Source: Blastopirellula sediminis
GTDB lineage: Bacteria; Planctomycetota; Planctomycetia; Pirellulales; Pirellulaceae
Reading direction: 5' to 3'
Assembly: GCF_020966755.1 (NCBI RefSeq)
Contig: NZ_JAJKFT010000002.1
Location: 310,001-374,000, forward strand
DNA: 64,000 nt
Both the position numbers and the translations under genes were made by a program. The notes beneath the pieces are model-generated. The model worked only from the letters and a program-made list of their open reading frames with translations. It ran no database searches and was not told the DNA's origin. The number at the start of each line of letters is the position of its first letter. Position 1 is the stretch's first letter. Below are positions 42,321 through 51,592 of this stretch, piece by piece.

Positions 42321-45300
42321 ATGATTCGCTGGTTCGCCACAAACGGGATCGCCGCCAATTTCATGATGCTCGCGATATTGATCGCAGGCGTCTACGTGGC
42401 CCTGTTTCAAATTCCGCTAGAGGTCTCGCCCGAGCGGAGCTTCGAAACGGTCGTCGTGAACATGACGTACCGCGGCGGTACGGCGAAGGACGTCGAACAG
42501 GCGATCCTGATCCCGATTGAAGAATCGCTGGAAGGGGTCGAAGGGATCCGCGACATTTTCTCGGAAGGGCGGCAAGGAACGGCCCGCATGTTTATCGACG
42601 CCGAGCCGGGAACCGACCTGCGGGCGCTGATGGACGACGTCTCGGCCCGTATCGACACGATCACGACCTTTCCGGACGAGACGGAACGGCCGCAGATCAT
42701 GATCCCGGACTCTTCCAATTTTTGGGAAGTGTTAAGCGTCGCCGTGACGGGGCATTTGTCTTCGCACGAACTGCGCGAAGTCGCACGCAAGGTTCAGGAA
42801 GACATTATCTCGCTGCCGGGGATCAGTCGCGCGCAAGTGCAAGGAGACAGCAAATACGAAATCAGCGTCGAAGTCGACACGACGAAGCTTTTGGCGTACG
42901 GACTGAGCTTGCAGGATCTGACTAGCGCCATTCAACAGTTTTCGATCGACTTGCCGGCGGGTTCGATCGAGAGCGACAGCGGCACGTTTATCGTGCGCAC
43001 GCGCGGTCAGGCTTATTCGGAACAAGAGTTCGCAATGGTGCCGATTCACGCCTCCAACGGCGCCGACATCTTGCTGGGGGAGGTCGCACGGATTACCGAC
43101 GGCTTTGAAGAAGGAGAGAAGATCGTTGAGTTCAACGGTCGGCCGGCTCTGTTCGTCGAAGTGCTGCGGACCGGCAAAGAGAGCGCGATCGACATTTCGG
43201 ACCGCGTACATCAATACGTCGAGAACGCGCGGACCCGCTATCCCGAAGGGATTGAGCTGTTCATCTGGGACGACGAATCGATCGAAATCCGCGGACGTTT
43301 GACGACGCTGATCGAATCGTTGGTCCAGGGAAGCGTGCTGGTGATGATCCTGCTAGGGCTGTTCCTTCGCCCGGGACTAGCATTCTGGATCGTCGCGGGG
43401 ATCCCGGTCGGTTTCGCCGGCGGCGTGATGATGATGCCCTATTTCGGCGTCACCGCCAACGTGATGAGCTTGTTCGGCTTTATTATCGTGGTTGGGATCG
43501 TCGTCGACGATGCGATCGTGACCGGCGAAAACGTCTATCTGAAGATGAAGGAAGGGCTTGATCCGCTGGAAGCGGCGGTCGTAGGGACGCACGAGGTCGC
43601 GACGCCGGTGACGTTCGGCGCCCTGACGACCATGGTGGCGTTCATTCCGCTAATGTTTTTTGAAGGAAGCTGGGGAGATTTTGCGTCGCAGGTTCCGCCG
43701 GTCGTCGCGCCGGTCCTCCTCTTTTCGCTGATTGAGTCGAAGCTGATCCTGCCGGCTCACTTGAAACATCTGCGGCCTATCCCGCACGACAACCCGTTTA
43801 CGCGGTTCCAGACGAAGATCGCCGATGGGCTGGAATACTTTATCGAGCGAGTCTATCAACCTTTGCTCGAATTCTCGGTCCGCCATCGCTTTTCGGTGTT
43901 GGCGATGTTCGTCGCCGGCATGTTCCTCATGGCGGGCTACTGTCTAAGTGGGCGAATGGAGTTTATCGCCTATCCGACGGTGGAACAGCAGCGGATTTCG
44001 GCGGAACTCGACATGCCGGACGACACGTCGCTAGAAACGACCGCTCGTTACATGACGCGGATCGAGAACGCGCTGCTCCAAATGCGGAAGGAATTTGTCG
44101 ATCCGAAGACCGGCGAGTCGCTAGTCAAAGACATCTCGAAACTGGTCGGCGCAGTCCGCATTCATCGTAACTTTGACAAGTCGCAAGGTTCGATTTCGTT
44201 CGAGGTCTTAGCGCCTTCTCTGCGCAGCTCCTCGGGACCAAAGAATAGCGATCTGGCCGCACGCTGGGCGGAATTGGTCGGTCCGATCCCGGAGGCGAGC
44301 GAATTTCGGATTCGATCCGACTCGAGCATTAACCGCGATCGCAACGTCGACAACCAGAATTTGAATATCGAACTGCGTGGTCCGATGTCGCCGGAAAAGG
44401 GGGAGGTGGCGCGGAAGATCAAGAGCCTGTTGGAAGAGTACAAGGGTTTCAGTTCGACCTGGGCCAGCATCAACTATGGCCAAGATGAACTGGAACTTCG
44501 GCTTAAGCCGCAAGCGGCCGAATTGGGACTGACGCAGCAGCTGCTCGCACAGCAAGTTCGACAGTCGTTTTTTGGCGAAGAGGCGCAGCGTCTGCAGCGC
44601 GGCGTCGACAGCATCCGCGTGATGGTTCGGCTGCCGCTGGAACAGCGTGAAACGCTTCACACCCTCGAACAAATGCGGGTACGAACGCCGCGCGGCGCGG
44701 ATGTGCCCCTTTCGACGGTCGCCAACATCGTCTTTACGAAAGCTCCTTCGTCGGTCGAACGAAAAAATGGCGCCGAGATTCTCCGCATCGGAGCGCAACC
44801 GATTGACGAGGCGATCGACATCTTAGCGATCGCCGACGATCTTTCGCCGAAGATTCAGGAACTCTGCCAAGAGAACAACCTCAGCTTTCGCTATGTCGGG
44901 TACGTCGCCGAAGCGGAAGACGCCCAGCGAAAGACGATTCTCGGATCGGCGCTGTTAGCCTTCGTGCTGTACGGCATGTTGGCGGTGGCGCTAAAGTCGC
45001 TGGGTCAGCCGTTCTTCGTGATGCTCGCAATTCCCTTCGCCATTATTGGCGCTCTGCTGGGCCATATCGCGATGGACATTACGCCGTCGTACCTTTCGGT
45101 CTTCGGCATGTTGGCCTTGGCCGGGGTCGCGGTGAACGACACGCTGGTGATGGTTGACTACGTTAACCAGAAACGGGCCGAAGGAGCGACGCTACATGAA
45201 GCGGCGCTCCAGGCCGGCGCTCGCCGCTTCCGCCCGATCATGCTTACCTCCGTCACCACCTTCGTCGGCATGTTGCCGCTGTTGATGGACAAATCGCTCC

Positions 45301-45506
45301 AGGCCCAGTTTTTGATTCCAATGGCCGCTTCACTGGCGTTCGGCGTGATGTTCGCCACGATCGTGACGTTGTTCTTGATTCCGTGTGCGCAGCTGGCGGC
45401 GGACGATGTTGGTAAGGGGCTCTCGGCGATCAAACGTTGGTATTTCCGGCCGTTTGTCGCGGAGAACGCATCCGACGATCACGTTTCGCACACGCACTCT
45501 CCGTAG
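42321..45506 (+). CDS. RND efflux pump permease
   Basis: A 1061-aa AcrB-like pump with 12 membrane helices in two repeats. The first begins ANFMMLAILIAGVYVALFQIPLEVSPE. The proton-relay Asp pair is in FIIVVGIVVDDAIVTGENVY (about residues 395-396). TM10 reads LAGVAVNDTLVMVDYVNQKR. Large periplasmic loops are present (residues about 40-330 and 560-860). It uses proton influx to export hydrophobic compounds or drugs. The sequence resembles the HAE1/'efflux RND permease' group of marine bacteria rather than metal pumps (no CusA-type Met pattern). It is the last gene before the strong promoter at 45569, with no obvious terminator. Confidence 0.94.
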   Translation: MIRWFATNGIAANFMMLAILIAGVYVALFQIPLEVSPERSFETVVVNMTYRGGTAKDVEQAILIPIEESLEGVEGIRDIFSEGRQGTARMFIDAEPGTDLRALMDDVSARIDTITTFPDETERPQIMIPDSSNFWEVLSVAVTGHLSSHELREVARKVQEDIISLPGISRAQVQGDSKYEISVEVDTTKLLAYGLSLQDLTSAIQQFSIDLPAGSIESDSGTFIVRTRGQAYSEQEFAMVPIHASNGADILLGEVARITDGFEEGEKIVEFNGRPALFVEVLRTGKESAIDISDRVHQYVENARTRYPEGIELFIWDDESIEIRGRLTTLIESLVQGSVLVMILLGLFLRPGLAFWIVAGIPVGFAGGVMMMPYFGVTANVMSLFGFIIVVGIVVDDAIVTGENVYLKMKEGLDPLEAAVVGTHEVATPVTFGALTTMVAFIPLMFFEGSWGDFASQVPPVVAPVLLFSLIESKLILPAHLKHLRPIPHDNPFTRFQTKIADGLEYFIERVYQPLLEFSVRHRFSVLAMFVAGMFLMAGYCLSGRMEFIAYPTVEQQRISAELDMPDDTSLETTARYMTRIENALLQMRKEFVDPKTGESLVKDISKLVGAVRIHRNFDKSQGSISFEVLAPSLRSSSGPKNSDLAARWAELVGPIPEASEFRIRSDSSINRDRNVDNQNLNIELRGPMSPEKGEVARKIKSLLEEYKGFSSTWASINYGQDELELRLKPQAAELGLTQQLLAQQVRQSFFGEEAQRLQRGVDSIRVMVRLPLEQRETLHTLEQMRVRTPRGADVPLSTVANIVFTKAPSSVERKNGAEILRIGAQPIDEAIDILAIADDLSPKIQELCQENNLSFRYVGYVAEAEDAQRKTILGSALLAFVLYGMLAVALKSLGQPFFVMLAIPFAIIGALLGHIAMDITPSYLSVFGMLALAGVAVNDTLVMVDYVNQKRAEGATLHEAALQAGARRFRPIMLTSVTTFVGMLPLLMDKSLQAQFLIPMAASLAFGVMFATIVTLFLIPCAQLAADDVGKGLSAIKRWYFRPFVAENASDDHVSHTHSP

Positions 45507-45568
45507 TCATGTGATCCATTCGGTGCGAATGACGAGGCAAGCGGCCTCGACTCGCGGCCCGATTTGAA

Positions 45569-45597
45569 TTGACACTGGCGCCAGGCTCACCTAAAAT
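45569..45597 (+). promoter_or_regulatory. Sigma-70-type promoter for the second PSCyt operon
   Basis: TTGACA (45569-45574), a 17-nt spacer, then TAAAAT (45592-45597), near-ideal for housekeeping sigma. Transcription would start near 45604, leaving a leader of about 190 nt before the gene at 45794. The spacer (CTGGCGCCAGGCTCACC) resembles that of the promoter at 53260. Confidence 0.65.
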
Positions 45598-45618
45598 CGT
45601 GCCAAGATAGGGAATATC

Positions 45619-45639
45619 GCATTCCGCCAATTGGAATGC
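45619..45639 (+). other. Hairpin in the leader of the second PSCyt operon
   Basis: GCATTCC (45619-45625) pairs exactly with GGAATGC (45633-45639) around a 7-nt loop, about 15 nt after the predicted transcription start. It could stabilise the transcript or take part in leader control. Confidence 0.4.
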
Positions 45640-45793
45640 AATCAACCTTATCCCCACCTCATGCGATCGCTCTCTGCTGGATCGACACCTACGCGTCCGC
45701 GTCCAGCGGAACTTTGCACCAGTCGGCACGTCCCCTCGGCCGCAGAATTATCAAGCCTGCGCCCTTGGGCTTCGTTGAGTCAGGACCTCACGC

Positions 45794-48700
45794 ATGCGAG
45801 CCATCCCACCCTTCCTTATCGCACTTCTCTTGTCGCCGCTATTGATCGGGCGACCAGCGAATGTGCAGGCCGCAGAGCCCGACGCCGAAGGAATTCGCTT
45901 CTTCGAAACGAAGATTCGCCCGGTGCTCGTTGCGCATTGCTATGAGTGCCATTCGGCCAAGTCAGAAACGCTGCGCGCGGGGCTGTTGGTCGACTCGAAT
46001 CATGGACTGCTAACAGGAGGCGATTCGGGAGCGTCGATCGTCCCAGGGAAACCGGACGAGAGCTTGTTGCTAGAGACCCTGCGCTACGATCCGCTCAGCT
46101 ACCAGATGCCTCCCAACGGGAAGCTGTCCGACGCGGTGATCGCCGACTTTGAGAAGTGGATCAAGATGGGGGCGCCTGATCCACGCAATGATGCGCCGGA
46201 CACTCCGGTCAAACAACCGTTTGATATCGATTCGCGGCGTTCTTTCTGGTCGTTCGTACCCCCAACAGCGCAGCCAGCGCCGGAGGTAGAACAGCAGGCT
46301 TGGCCTCGGCAGAAGATCGACGCGTTTGTGTTGGCGGCTCTCGAAAAAGCGGGGCTTCACCCAGCGGCCGAAGCGGATCGCCGAACGCTGATTCGCCGCG
46401 TCTACTTCGACCTGATCGGTTTGCCCCCTACTTACGACGAGATTGAACAGTTCGCCGCCGATCCTGATCCGGCCGCTTACGAAAAACTGGTCGATCGGCT
46501 GCTCGCTTCGCCCCATTATGGCGAACGCTGGGCGCGGCGGTGGCTCGACGTCGTTCGCTACGGCGAAGACAACGTCAACATGGGCCCGAACAATGGTCCC
46601 TATCCAGACGCCTATCGCTACCGCGACTGGGTCGTGAAAGCGATGAACGACGACGTGCCGTTAGACCAATTCCTTCGTCGCCAACTTGCCACCGACTTTC
46701 TGGAAGAGACAGGCCGAGACGATTTGCCTGCTTTGGGGCTGATTGGTTTGTCGCCGGAGAATCACAAGGAGCTGAAGCTCAAGGTTGCGACGCTTGAAGG
46801 GATTTACGCCGACGAGTGGGAAGATCGCGTCGACGTGGTCAGCCGCGGCCTAATGGGACTGACGGTCGCGTGCGCCCGTTGCCATGATCACAAGTACGAC
46901 CCGATCTCCTCGCGCGACTATTACGCATTGGCGGGAGTCTTTGCGTCGGTGCGACAGACGACCCAGCCGATCATTTCTGACGAAGAAATCGCCAAGACGC
47001 AGCCCGCACGAGACGAGATCGCCGCGTTAGAAAAGAGCGTCAAAGAGAATGACGACAAGATTAAGTCGCTGAAAAAGGATGCTCCCAAGTCGCCGGAAAT
47101 TGGCGAACTCGAGACGAAGAACAAACAAGCGAAAGCGAAGATCACCGAGATTCGGGCTGCGACGCCCGGCATCGATATCCCAACGGCCGCGGCCATCACC
47201 GACGAACAGGTTCGAATCGAACCCCTTACCGAAGACGAACAACAGATCGTCTACTACGCCAACAAGCCGCGTGACTTGCCGGTCTTTATTCGCGGGAACC
47301 TGGCTTCTCCCGGAGAAATTGAACCGCGGCGTTTTCTGGAAGTGTTGTCGGATGGGGAGCCGGCGCCATTTGCAAACGGAAGCGGTCGTTTGGAACTAGC
47401 CGCTGCGATCGCCGACTCGAACAACCCGCTCACGGCCCGGGTCTTCGTGAATCGGGTCTGGATGTACCATTTTGGGGAAGGACTGGTCGATACGCCAAGC
47501 AACTTTGGCGCTACCGGTTCACGCCCGACCCATCCCGAACTACTCGACGACCTGGCGGTTCGCTTCATGGAGCAAGGTTGGTCGACCAAGAAGCTGCATC
47601 GCGAGCTCTTGCTCTCGGCGACTTACCGGCAAAGTTCCCAGCCCGCCGATCCGGAGAAGTCAAATCTGCATGACCCTGGCAATCGCCTGCTGAGCCGCTT
47701 CCGCCGGCAACGTCTCGACGCCGAAGCGTATCATGACGCCCTTTTGGTCGCCGGCGGAAACTTGAATCGCACGCTGGGAGGTCCCTCCGGCGACATCGAC
47801 AAGCCTGATTTTGATCGCAGGGCGATCTACGCCAAGATCTCACGGAAATCGCTGAGCCAGTTTTTGCAGGTCTATGATTTCCCCGATCCGACGATTCACT
47901 CCGAACGTCGAGCCGAAACGACGACCGCGCTTCAGCAACTCTTCGTGATGAACTCTCCCTTTGCGCAGCAGCAAGCGCGCCACCTGGCCGAACGCGCATC
48001 TGGAGAGACGCTGGTCGAAAAGATTCAGGACGTTCATCGCTTGTTGCTGGGACGCGAACCGACGCCGGAAGAAATTGCGCTCGGAGAAGCGTACGTCAGC
48101 GAGTCGTCCCAAGTCGACCGGGAAAAGCCGGAGACGTGGGAGCCTCCCTCCTTTGCAGGTTCTCGGGCACGCGCCGAGATTCCGTCGCTAGGGGACATCT
48201 ACTCGGTGGAACTCTGGTTCCGCAACACGATGCCGCACGAAGAACGTCCGATCGCCGGCTACTTCTTTTCGCGTGGGGTAGAGACGTCGGTTCCGTCCGG
48301 GGGCGATCATCTGGGTATCATGGGCCGCCATCAGAAGGATTCTTCCGGGCGATTGATCTACTACAACGGCGACCGCTTGAAGACGGCGCTGTTGGGGCGA
48401 ACGACGCTGGAAACGAACCGCTGGTATCACCTGGTCTTTACGCGGCAAGGTTCGGAGGTGCGGCTCTATTTGAACGGCAACGCCGATCCGGAGGTGAGCG
48501 GCGTCGCCGAGGTCGATTTCCCGCTGAAGGAAAGCAGTTTGTTCCTGGGAGGCCGAAACGATCGATTCGCCAACTTCCAAGGACAACTCGGCAGCGTCGC
48601 CGTTTACGACCGGGCTCTTGCGCCGAAAGAAATTGCAGAGCACTATCAACGCTCAGAGAACGTCGGAGACCGCGTGCAGTTCGCCCAACATGCGGCGGCG

Positions 48701-48895
48701 ATGCTAAAGGGAAATCCCGTCGCGCTCTGGCCCTTCTATGAGTTCGAGAAGTTTCCGCAGCAGATCAAGAGCGCCAGCGGGGATAAGTATGCCGCGAACT
48801 ACGAAGGGGAAGGGGCCGCCGATGCGGAAGCGACGCGGTGGGTGCTGTATTGTCACGCTCTTTTCTGCAGCAACGAATTGATGTTCGTCGACTAG
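45794..48895 (+). CDS. PSCyt1/DUF1549/DUF1553 secreted protein with LamG-like domain (copy 2)
   Basis: A 1033-aa protein with a signal peptide (FLIALLLSPLLIGRPANVQAA). PSCyt1 carries AHCYECHSAKSETLRAGL. DUF1549 contains LIRRVYFDLIGLPPTYDEI, RWLDVVRYGEDNVN and CARCHDHKYDPI. A charged coiled-coil insert (about 400-450) follows. DUF1553 contains NPLTARVFVNRVWMYHFGEG and LLLSATYRQSSQPAD. Unlike copy 1, a concanavalin/LamG-like domain is inserted near the C-terminus (about 800-960): VELWFRNTMPHEERPI, NRWYHLVFTRQGSEVRLYLNG and KESSLFLGGRNDRFANFQGQLGSVAVYDRAL. It ends LFCSNELMFVD. The beta-sandwich suggests carbohydrate binding. It is the first gene of a four-gene operon. Confidence 0.92.
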   Translation: MRAIPPFLIALLLSPLLIGRPANVQAAEPDAEGIRFFETKIRPVLVAHCYECHSAKSETLRAGLLVDSNHGLLTGGDSGASIVPGKPDESLLLETLRYDPLSYQMPPNGKLSDAVIADFEKWIKMGAPDPRNDAPDTPVKQPFDIDSRRSFWSFVPPTAQPAPEVEQQAWPRQKIDAFVLAALEKAGLHPAAEADRRTLIRRVYFDLIGLPPTYDEIEQFAADPDPAAYEKLVDRLLASPHYGERWARRWLDVVRYGEDNVNMGPNNGPYPDAYRYRDWVVKAMNDDVPLDQFLRRQLATDFLEETGRDDLPALGLIGLSPENHKELKLKVATLEGIYADEWEDRVDVVSRGLMGLTVACARCHDHKYDPISSRDYYALAGVFASVRQTTQPIISDEEIAKTQPARDEIAALEKSVKENDDKIKSLKKDAPKSPEIGELETKNKQAKAKITEIRAATPGIDIPTAAAITDEQVRIEPLTEDEQQIVYYANKPRDLPVFIRGNLASPGEIEPRRFLEVLSDGEPAPFANGSGRLELAAAIADSNNPLTARVFVNRVWMYHFGEGLVDTPSNFGATGSRPTHPELLDDLAVRFMEQGWSTKKLHRELLLSATYRQSSQPADPEKSNLHDPGNRLLSRFRRQRLDAEAYHDALLVAGGNLNRTLGGPSGDIDKPDFDRRAIYAKISRKSLSQFLQVYDFPDPTIHSERRAETTTALQQLFVMNSPFAQQQARHLAERASGETLVEKIQDVHRLLLGREPTPEEIALGEAYVSESSQVDREKPETWEPPSFAGSRARAEIPSLGDIYSVELWFRNTMPHEERPIAGYFFSRGVETSVPSGGDHLGIMGRHQKDSSGRLIYYNGDRLKTALLGRTTLETNRWYHLVFTRQGSEVRLYLNGNADPEVSGVAEVDFPLKESSLFLGGRNDRFANFQGQLGSVAVYDRALAPKEIAEHYQRSENVGDRVQFAQHAAAMLKGNPVALWPFYEFEKFPQQIKSASGDKYAANYEGEGAADAEATRWVLYCHALFCSNELMFVD

Positions 48896-48917
48896 AGGCG
48901 ACCGAAAGCGACCAATC

Positions 48918-50321
48918 ATGAAACCGTTCGAGCACGAATCAACGATGTCGTCCCCGCTCCTCTCGCGGCGATCAATGTTGCAGACGGTCGGCGGCGGGTT
49001 TGGCATGCTGGGGCTCTCCAGTTTGCTCGCCGAAAGCGGCGTCGCTTATGCCGCCAATTCGCAGACGCTCCCCCATTTCCCTCCCAAGGCGAAACGGGTG
49101 ATTTATCTGTTCATGAGCGGTGGGCCGTCGCAGATCGACACGTTCGATCCAAAGCCGGGGCTCGCCAAGTACGAAGGGCAGCGTCCGGAGGGAGTCGATA
49201 TTCGGACCGAGCGGAAGACGAACGGTCTGGCCGCTTCGCCCGTGAAGTTCACCCCGGCGGGAGAGTCAGGCATTCCTTTTTCAGAGTTCCTGCCGAAGTT
49301 GTCGAAACATGCCGACGAGATGGCGATCGTCCGTTCGATGCACACCGACTTTCCGAATCATGCCCCCGCGCTTTGCATGATGAACCTGGGAACGTTAACG
49401 CCGACGCGTCCCAGCCTTGGATCGTGGCTCACCTATGGTCTGGGATCGGAGAATCGCGACTTGCCAGGCTATTTGACGCTCTGCCCTGGCAATCCGGTGG
49501 TCGGGCCGAAGCTGTGGGGGAACGCGTTCTTGCCAGGCAAGTTTCAAGGGACCTACATCGATACGACGCGCACGACGCCGGACGCGATGATTCCGCATCT
49601 GCGCAACAGCACGATCTCGGCCAGCGAACAGAAACGCCAGCTGGAGCTAATGTCGGCGATCAATCACCAACATTTGGCCAGCCGCGGCGACGATCGCAAT
49701 CTGGAAACCCGGATCAATGCGATGGAATTGGCCTACCGGATGCAATTCGAAGCGATGGAGGCGTTCGACGTAACCAAAGAGCCGCAAAGCGTTCGCGAAG
49801 CGTACGGCTCCAGCTCATTCGCGCAGTCCTGTTTGCTGGCGCGGCGCCTGACGGAGCATGGGGTTCGGATGGTGCAGATCTACTACGGCAACGGCCAACC
49901 GTGGGACACCCACTCCAATCATCACAACCAAAACGAAAAGCTCTGCCGTGATATCGATCAGCCGATCGCGCAACTGTTGACCGACCTCAAGCAGCGCGGC
50001 CTACTCGACGAAACTCTCGTCGTATGGGGTGGCGAGTTTGGACGAACGCCGACCTTGGAAGGAGGAAGCGGCCGCGATCACAATCCGTACGGCTTTACGA
50101 TGTGGCTGGCCGGCGGCGGCATTAAAGGAGGAACGATCCATGGCGCGACTGACGAATTTGGCTTCCGCGCCGTGCACGACAAGGTGCACGTCCATGATCT
50201 GCACGCAACGATCCTCCACTTGATGGGAATCAATCACGAGAAGCTGACCTATCGCTACTCGGGGCGAGATTTCCGCCTGACCGACGTCCATGGACGCGTG
50301 GTGACGAACATCGTCGCGTAG
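48918..50321 (+). CDS. DUF1501 protein, Tat-type signal (copy 2)
   Basis: A 467-aa protein. The Tat-type motif SRRSMLQTVGGGFGMLGLSSLLAESG lies near residues 16-42; an ATG ten codons in (48945) is an alternative start. DUF1501 body: VIYLFMSGGPSQIDTFDPKPGL, MHTDFPNHAPALCMMNLG, LLARRLTEHGVRMVQIYYGNGQPWDTHSNH, LDETLVVWGGEFGRTPTLEGG and GRDHNPYGFTMWLAGGGIKGG. It lies 22 nt after the PSCyt gene and 29 nt before the dehydratase-like gene, so it is co-transcribed. Exported, presumably metal-binding; function unknown. Confidence 0.93.
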   Translation: MKPFEHESTMSSPLLSRRSMLQTVGGGFGMLGLSSLLAESGVAYAANSQTLPHFPPKAKRVIYLFMSGGPSQIDTFDPKPGLAKYEGQRPEGVDIRTERKTNGLAASPVKFTPAGESGIPFSEFLPKLSKHADEMAIVRSMHTDFPNHAPALCMMNLGTLTPTRPSLGSWLTYGLGSENRDLPGYLTLCPGNPVVGPKLWGNAFLPGKFQGTYIDTTRTTPDAMIPHLRNSTISASEQKRQLELMSAINHQHLASRGDDRNLETRINAMELAYRMQFEAMEAFDVTKEPQSVREAYGSSSFAQSCLLARRLTEHGVRMVQIYYGNGQPWDTHSNHHNQNEKLCRDIDQPIAQLLTDLKQRGLLDETLVVWGGEFGRTPTLEGGSGRDHNPYGFTMWLAGGGIKGGTIHGATDEFGFRAVHDKVHVHDLHATILHLMGINHEKLTYRYSGRDFRLTDVHGRVVTNIVA

Positions 50322-50350
50322 TTCCCTTCCTACCAGAGCCGCTTAACTGA

Positions 50351-51565
50351 ATGAAGATCGTCAAAATAGAGACCGCGATTCCGGAATCCGTCATGCCGGG
50401 ATTGCTGCTGCTTCGCATTCATACCGACGAAGGGATCGTCGGCTGCGGCGAAACCTACTACGCCCCGGAAGCGGTCGCGGCGCTGGTGCATGATTGGATG
50501 CATCATTACCTGCTCGGGAAAGACCCGCTCGAGATCGAAAAGCATTGGCGGTTTCTGTACGAACGGACGACCAACTTCGGTTCGCGCGGCGCTGAGTTAC
50601 GCGCCATTTCCGCGATCGACTTGGCGCTATGGGATATCTTTGGCCAGGCGACGAATCTGCCGGTTTGGCAACTGTTGGGGGGCTGCGTACAAGAGTCGAT
50701 CAAAACGTATAACAGCTGCGGCGGCCCGTCGTACGGCGCCAAGACCGATGCGCAGGCGAGCCACATCTGGCCAGGGCATGGACCGATTGGGAACCCTGGT
50801 CCGCTGAACGATTACTGGTCGATCATTCACCGGCCGGTCGAACTGGCGGAGGAACTGCGGGAAGCTGGGTATGGCGCGCTGAAGACCTGGTCGCTCGACT
50901 TCGCAGCGCATAAGCCGAACGGTCCAATCTACGTTTCGGACGCCGACGTCGAGCGCGGGCTCGAGCCATTTCGGGCGATTCGCGAAGCGCTGGGGAATTC
51001 GATCGAACTGATCCTCGATGGACATGGATTCTTCCAGTTGCCGGTCGCCCTCCGAATCGCCGCTAAGCTGCGTCAATACGACATCTTGTGGGCGGAAGAC
51101 CTGATTCGCGTCGACTCGATCGATACGGTCGCTGATTTCCGCCAGAAGGCAGGCATCCCGGTCGCGGTGAGCGAAATGTTCTCGGGGCCGGATGACTTTC
51201 GTTTGACGTTGGAAAAGCGAGCGGCCGATTACGTGATGATCGATCCGACCTGGGTCGGCGGAATAACGCAGACCAAAAACCTCACGCGGCTGGCACAGCT
51301 TTATAACGTTCCGGTCGTCATGCATGACTGTACTGGACCGCTGACGTTGCTCTCAGGCGTTCAAGTTGCGGCCGCATCGGGAAACGTCGCCTGGCAAGAA
51401 AGCGTGCGAGCGCATATCGGGATGCTCTATCCGAAGCTGATCGATACCGAAGTTTCGATCGTACAAGGCATGATTCCGATTCCCCGCCGAGCGGGGATCG
51501 GCGCCGCTTGGCTGCCGGAGTTGTTCCAAGGGGAAGCGGGCAAATATCGGGCTACGGCGTTATAA
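50351..51565 (+). CDS. Enolase-superfamily dehydratase (mandelate racemase/muconate lactonizing type)
   Basis: A 404-aa protein. The N-terminal capping domain (KIVKIETAIPE...GIVGCGETYYAPE) precedes the barrel. Metal ligands appear at LILDGHGFFQ (Asp, with the GHG of acid-sugar dehydratases), DILWAEDLIRVD (Glu) and PVAVSEMFSGPDDF (Glu). The catalytic His is probably in PVVMHDCTGPLT. The second-strand region reads YGALKTWSLDF. The pattern fits the D-mannonate/galactonate/gluconate dehydratase-like subgroup, which removes water from an aldonic acid to give a 2-keto-3-deoxy acid. It lies between the DUF1501 gene and the POT transporter in one operon. The exact sugar acid is unknown. Confidence 0.9.
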   Translation: MKIVKIETAIPESVMPGLLLLRIHTDEGIVGCGETYYAPEAVAALVHDWMHHYLLGKDPLEIEKHWRFLYERTTNFGSRGAELRAISAIDLALWDIFGQATNLPVWQLLGGCVQESIKTYNSCGGPSYGAKTDAQASHIWPGHGPIGNPGPLNDYWSIIHRPVELAEELREAGYGALKTWSLDFAAHKPNGPIYVSDADVERGLEPFRAIREALGNSIELILDGHGFFQLPVALRIAAKLRQYDILWAEDLIRVDSIDTVADFRQKAGIPVAVSEMFSGPDDFRLTLEKRAADYVMIDPTWVGGITQTKNLTRLAQLYNVPVVMHDCTGPLTLLSGVQVAAASGNVAWQESVRAHIGMLYPKLIDTEVSIVQGMIPIPRRAGIGAAWLPELFQGEAGKYRATAL

Positions 51566-51592
51566 CGTCGGCATCGCAAAAAGAGAAGCGAC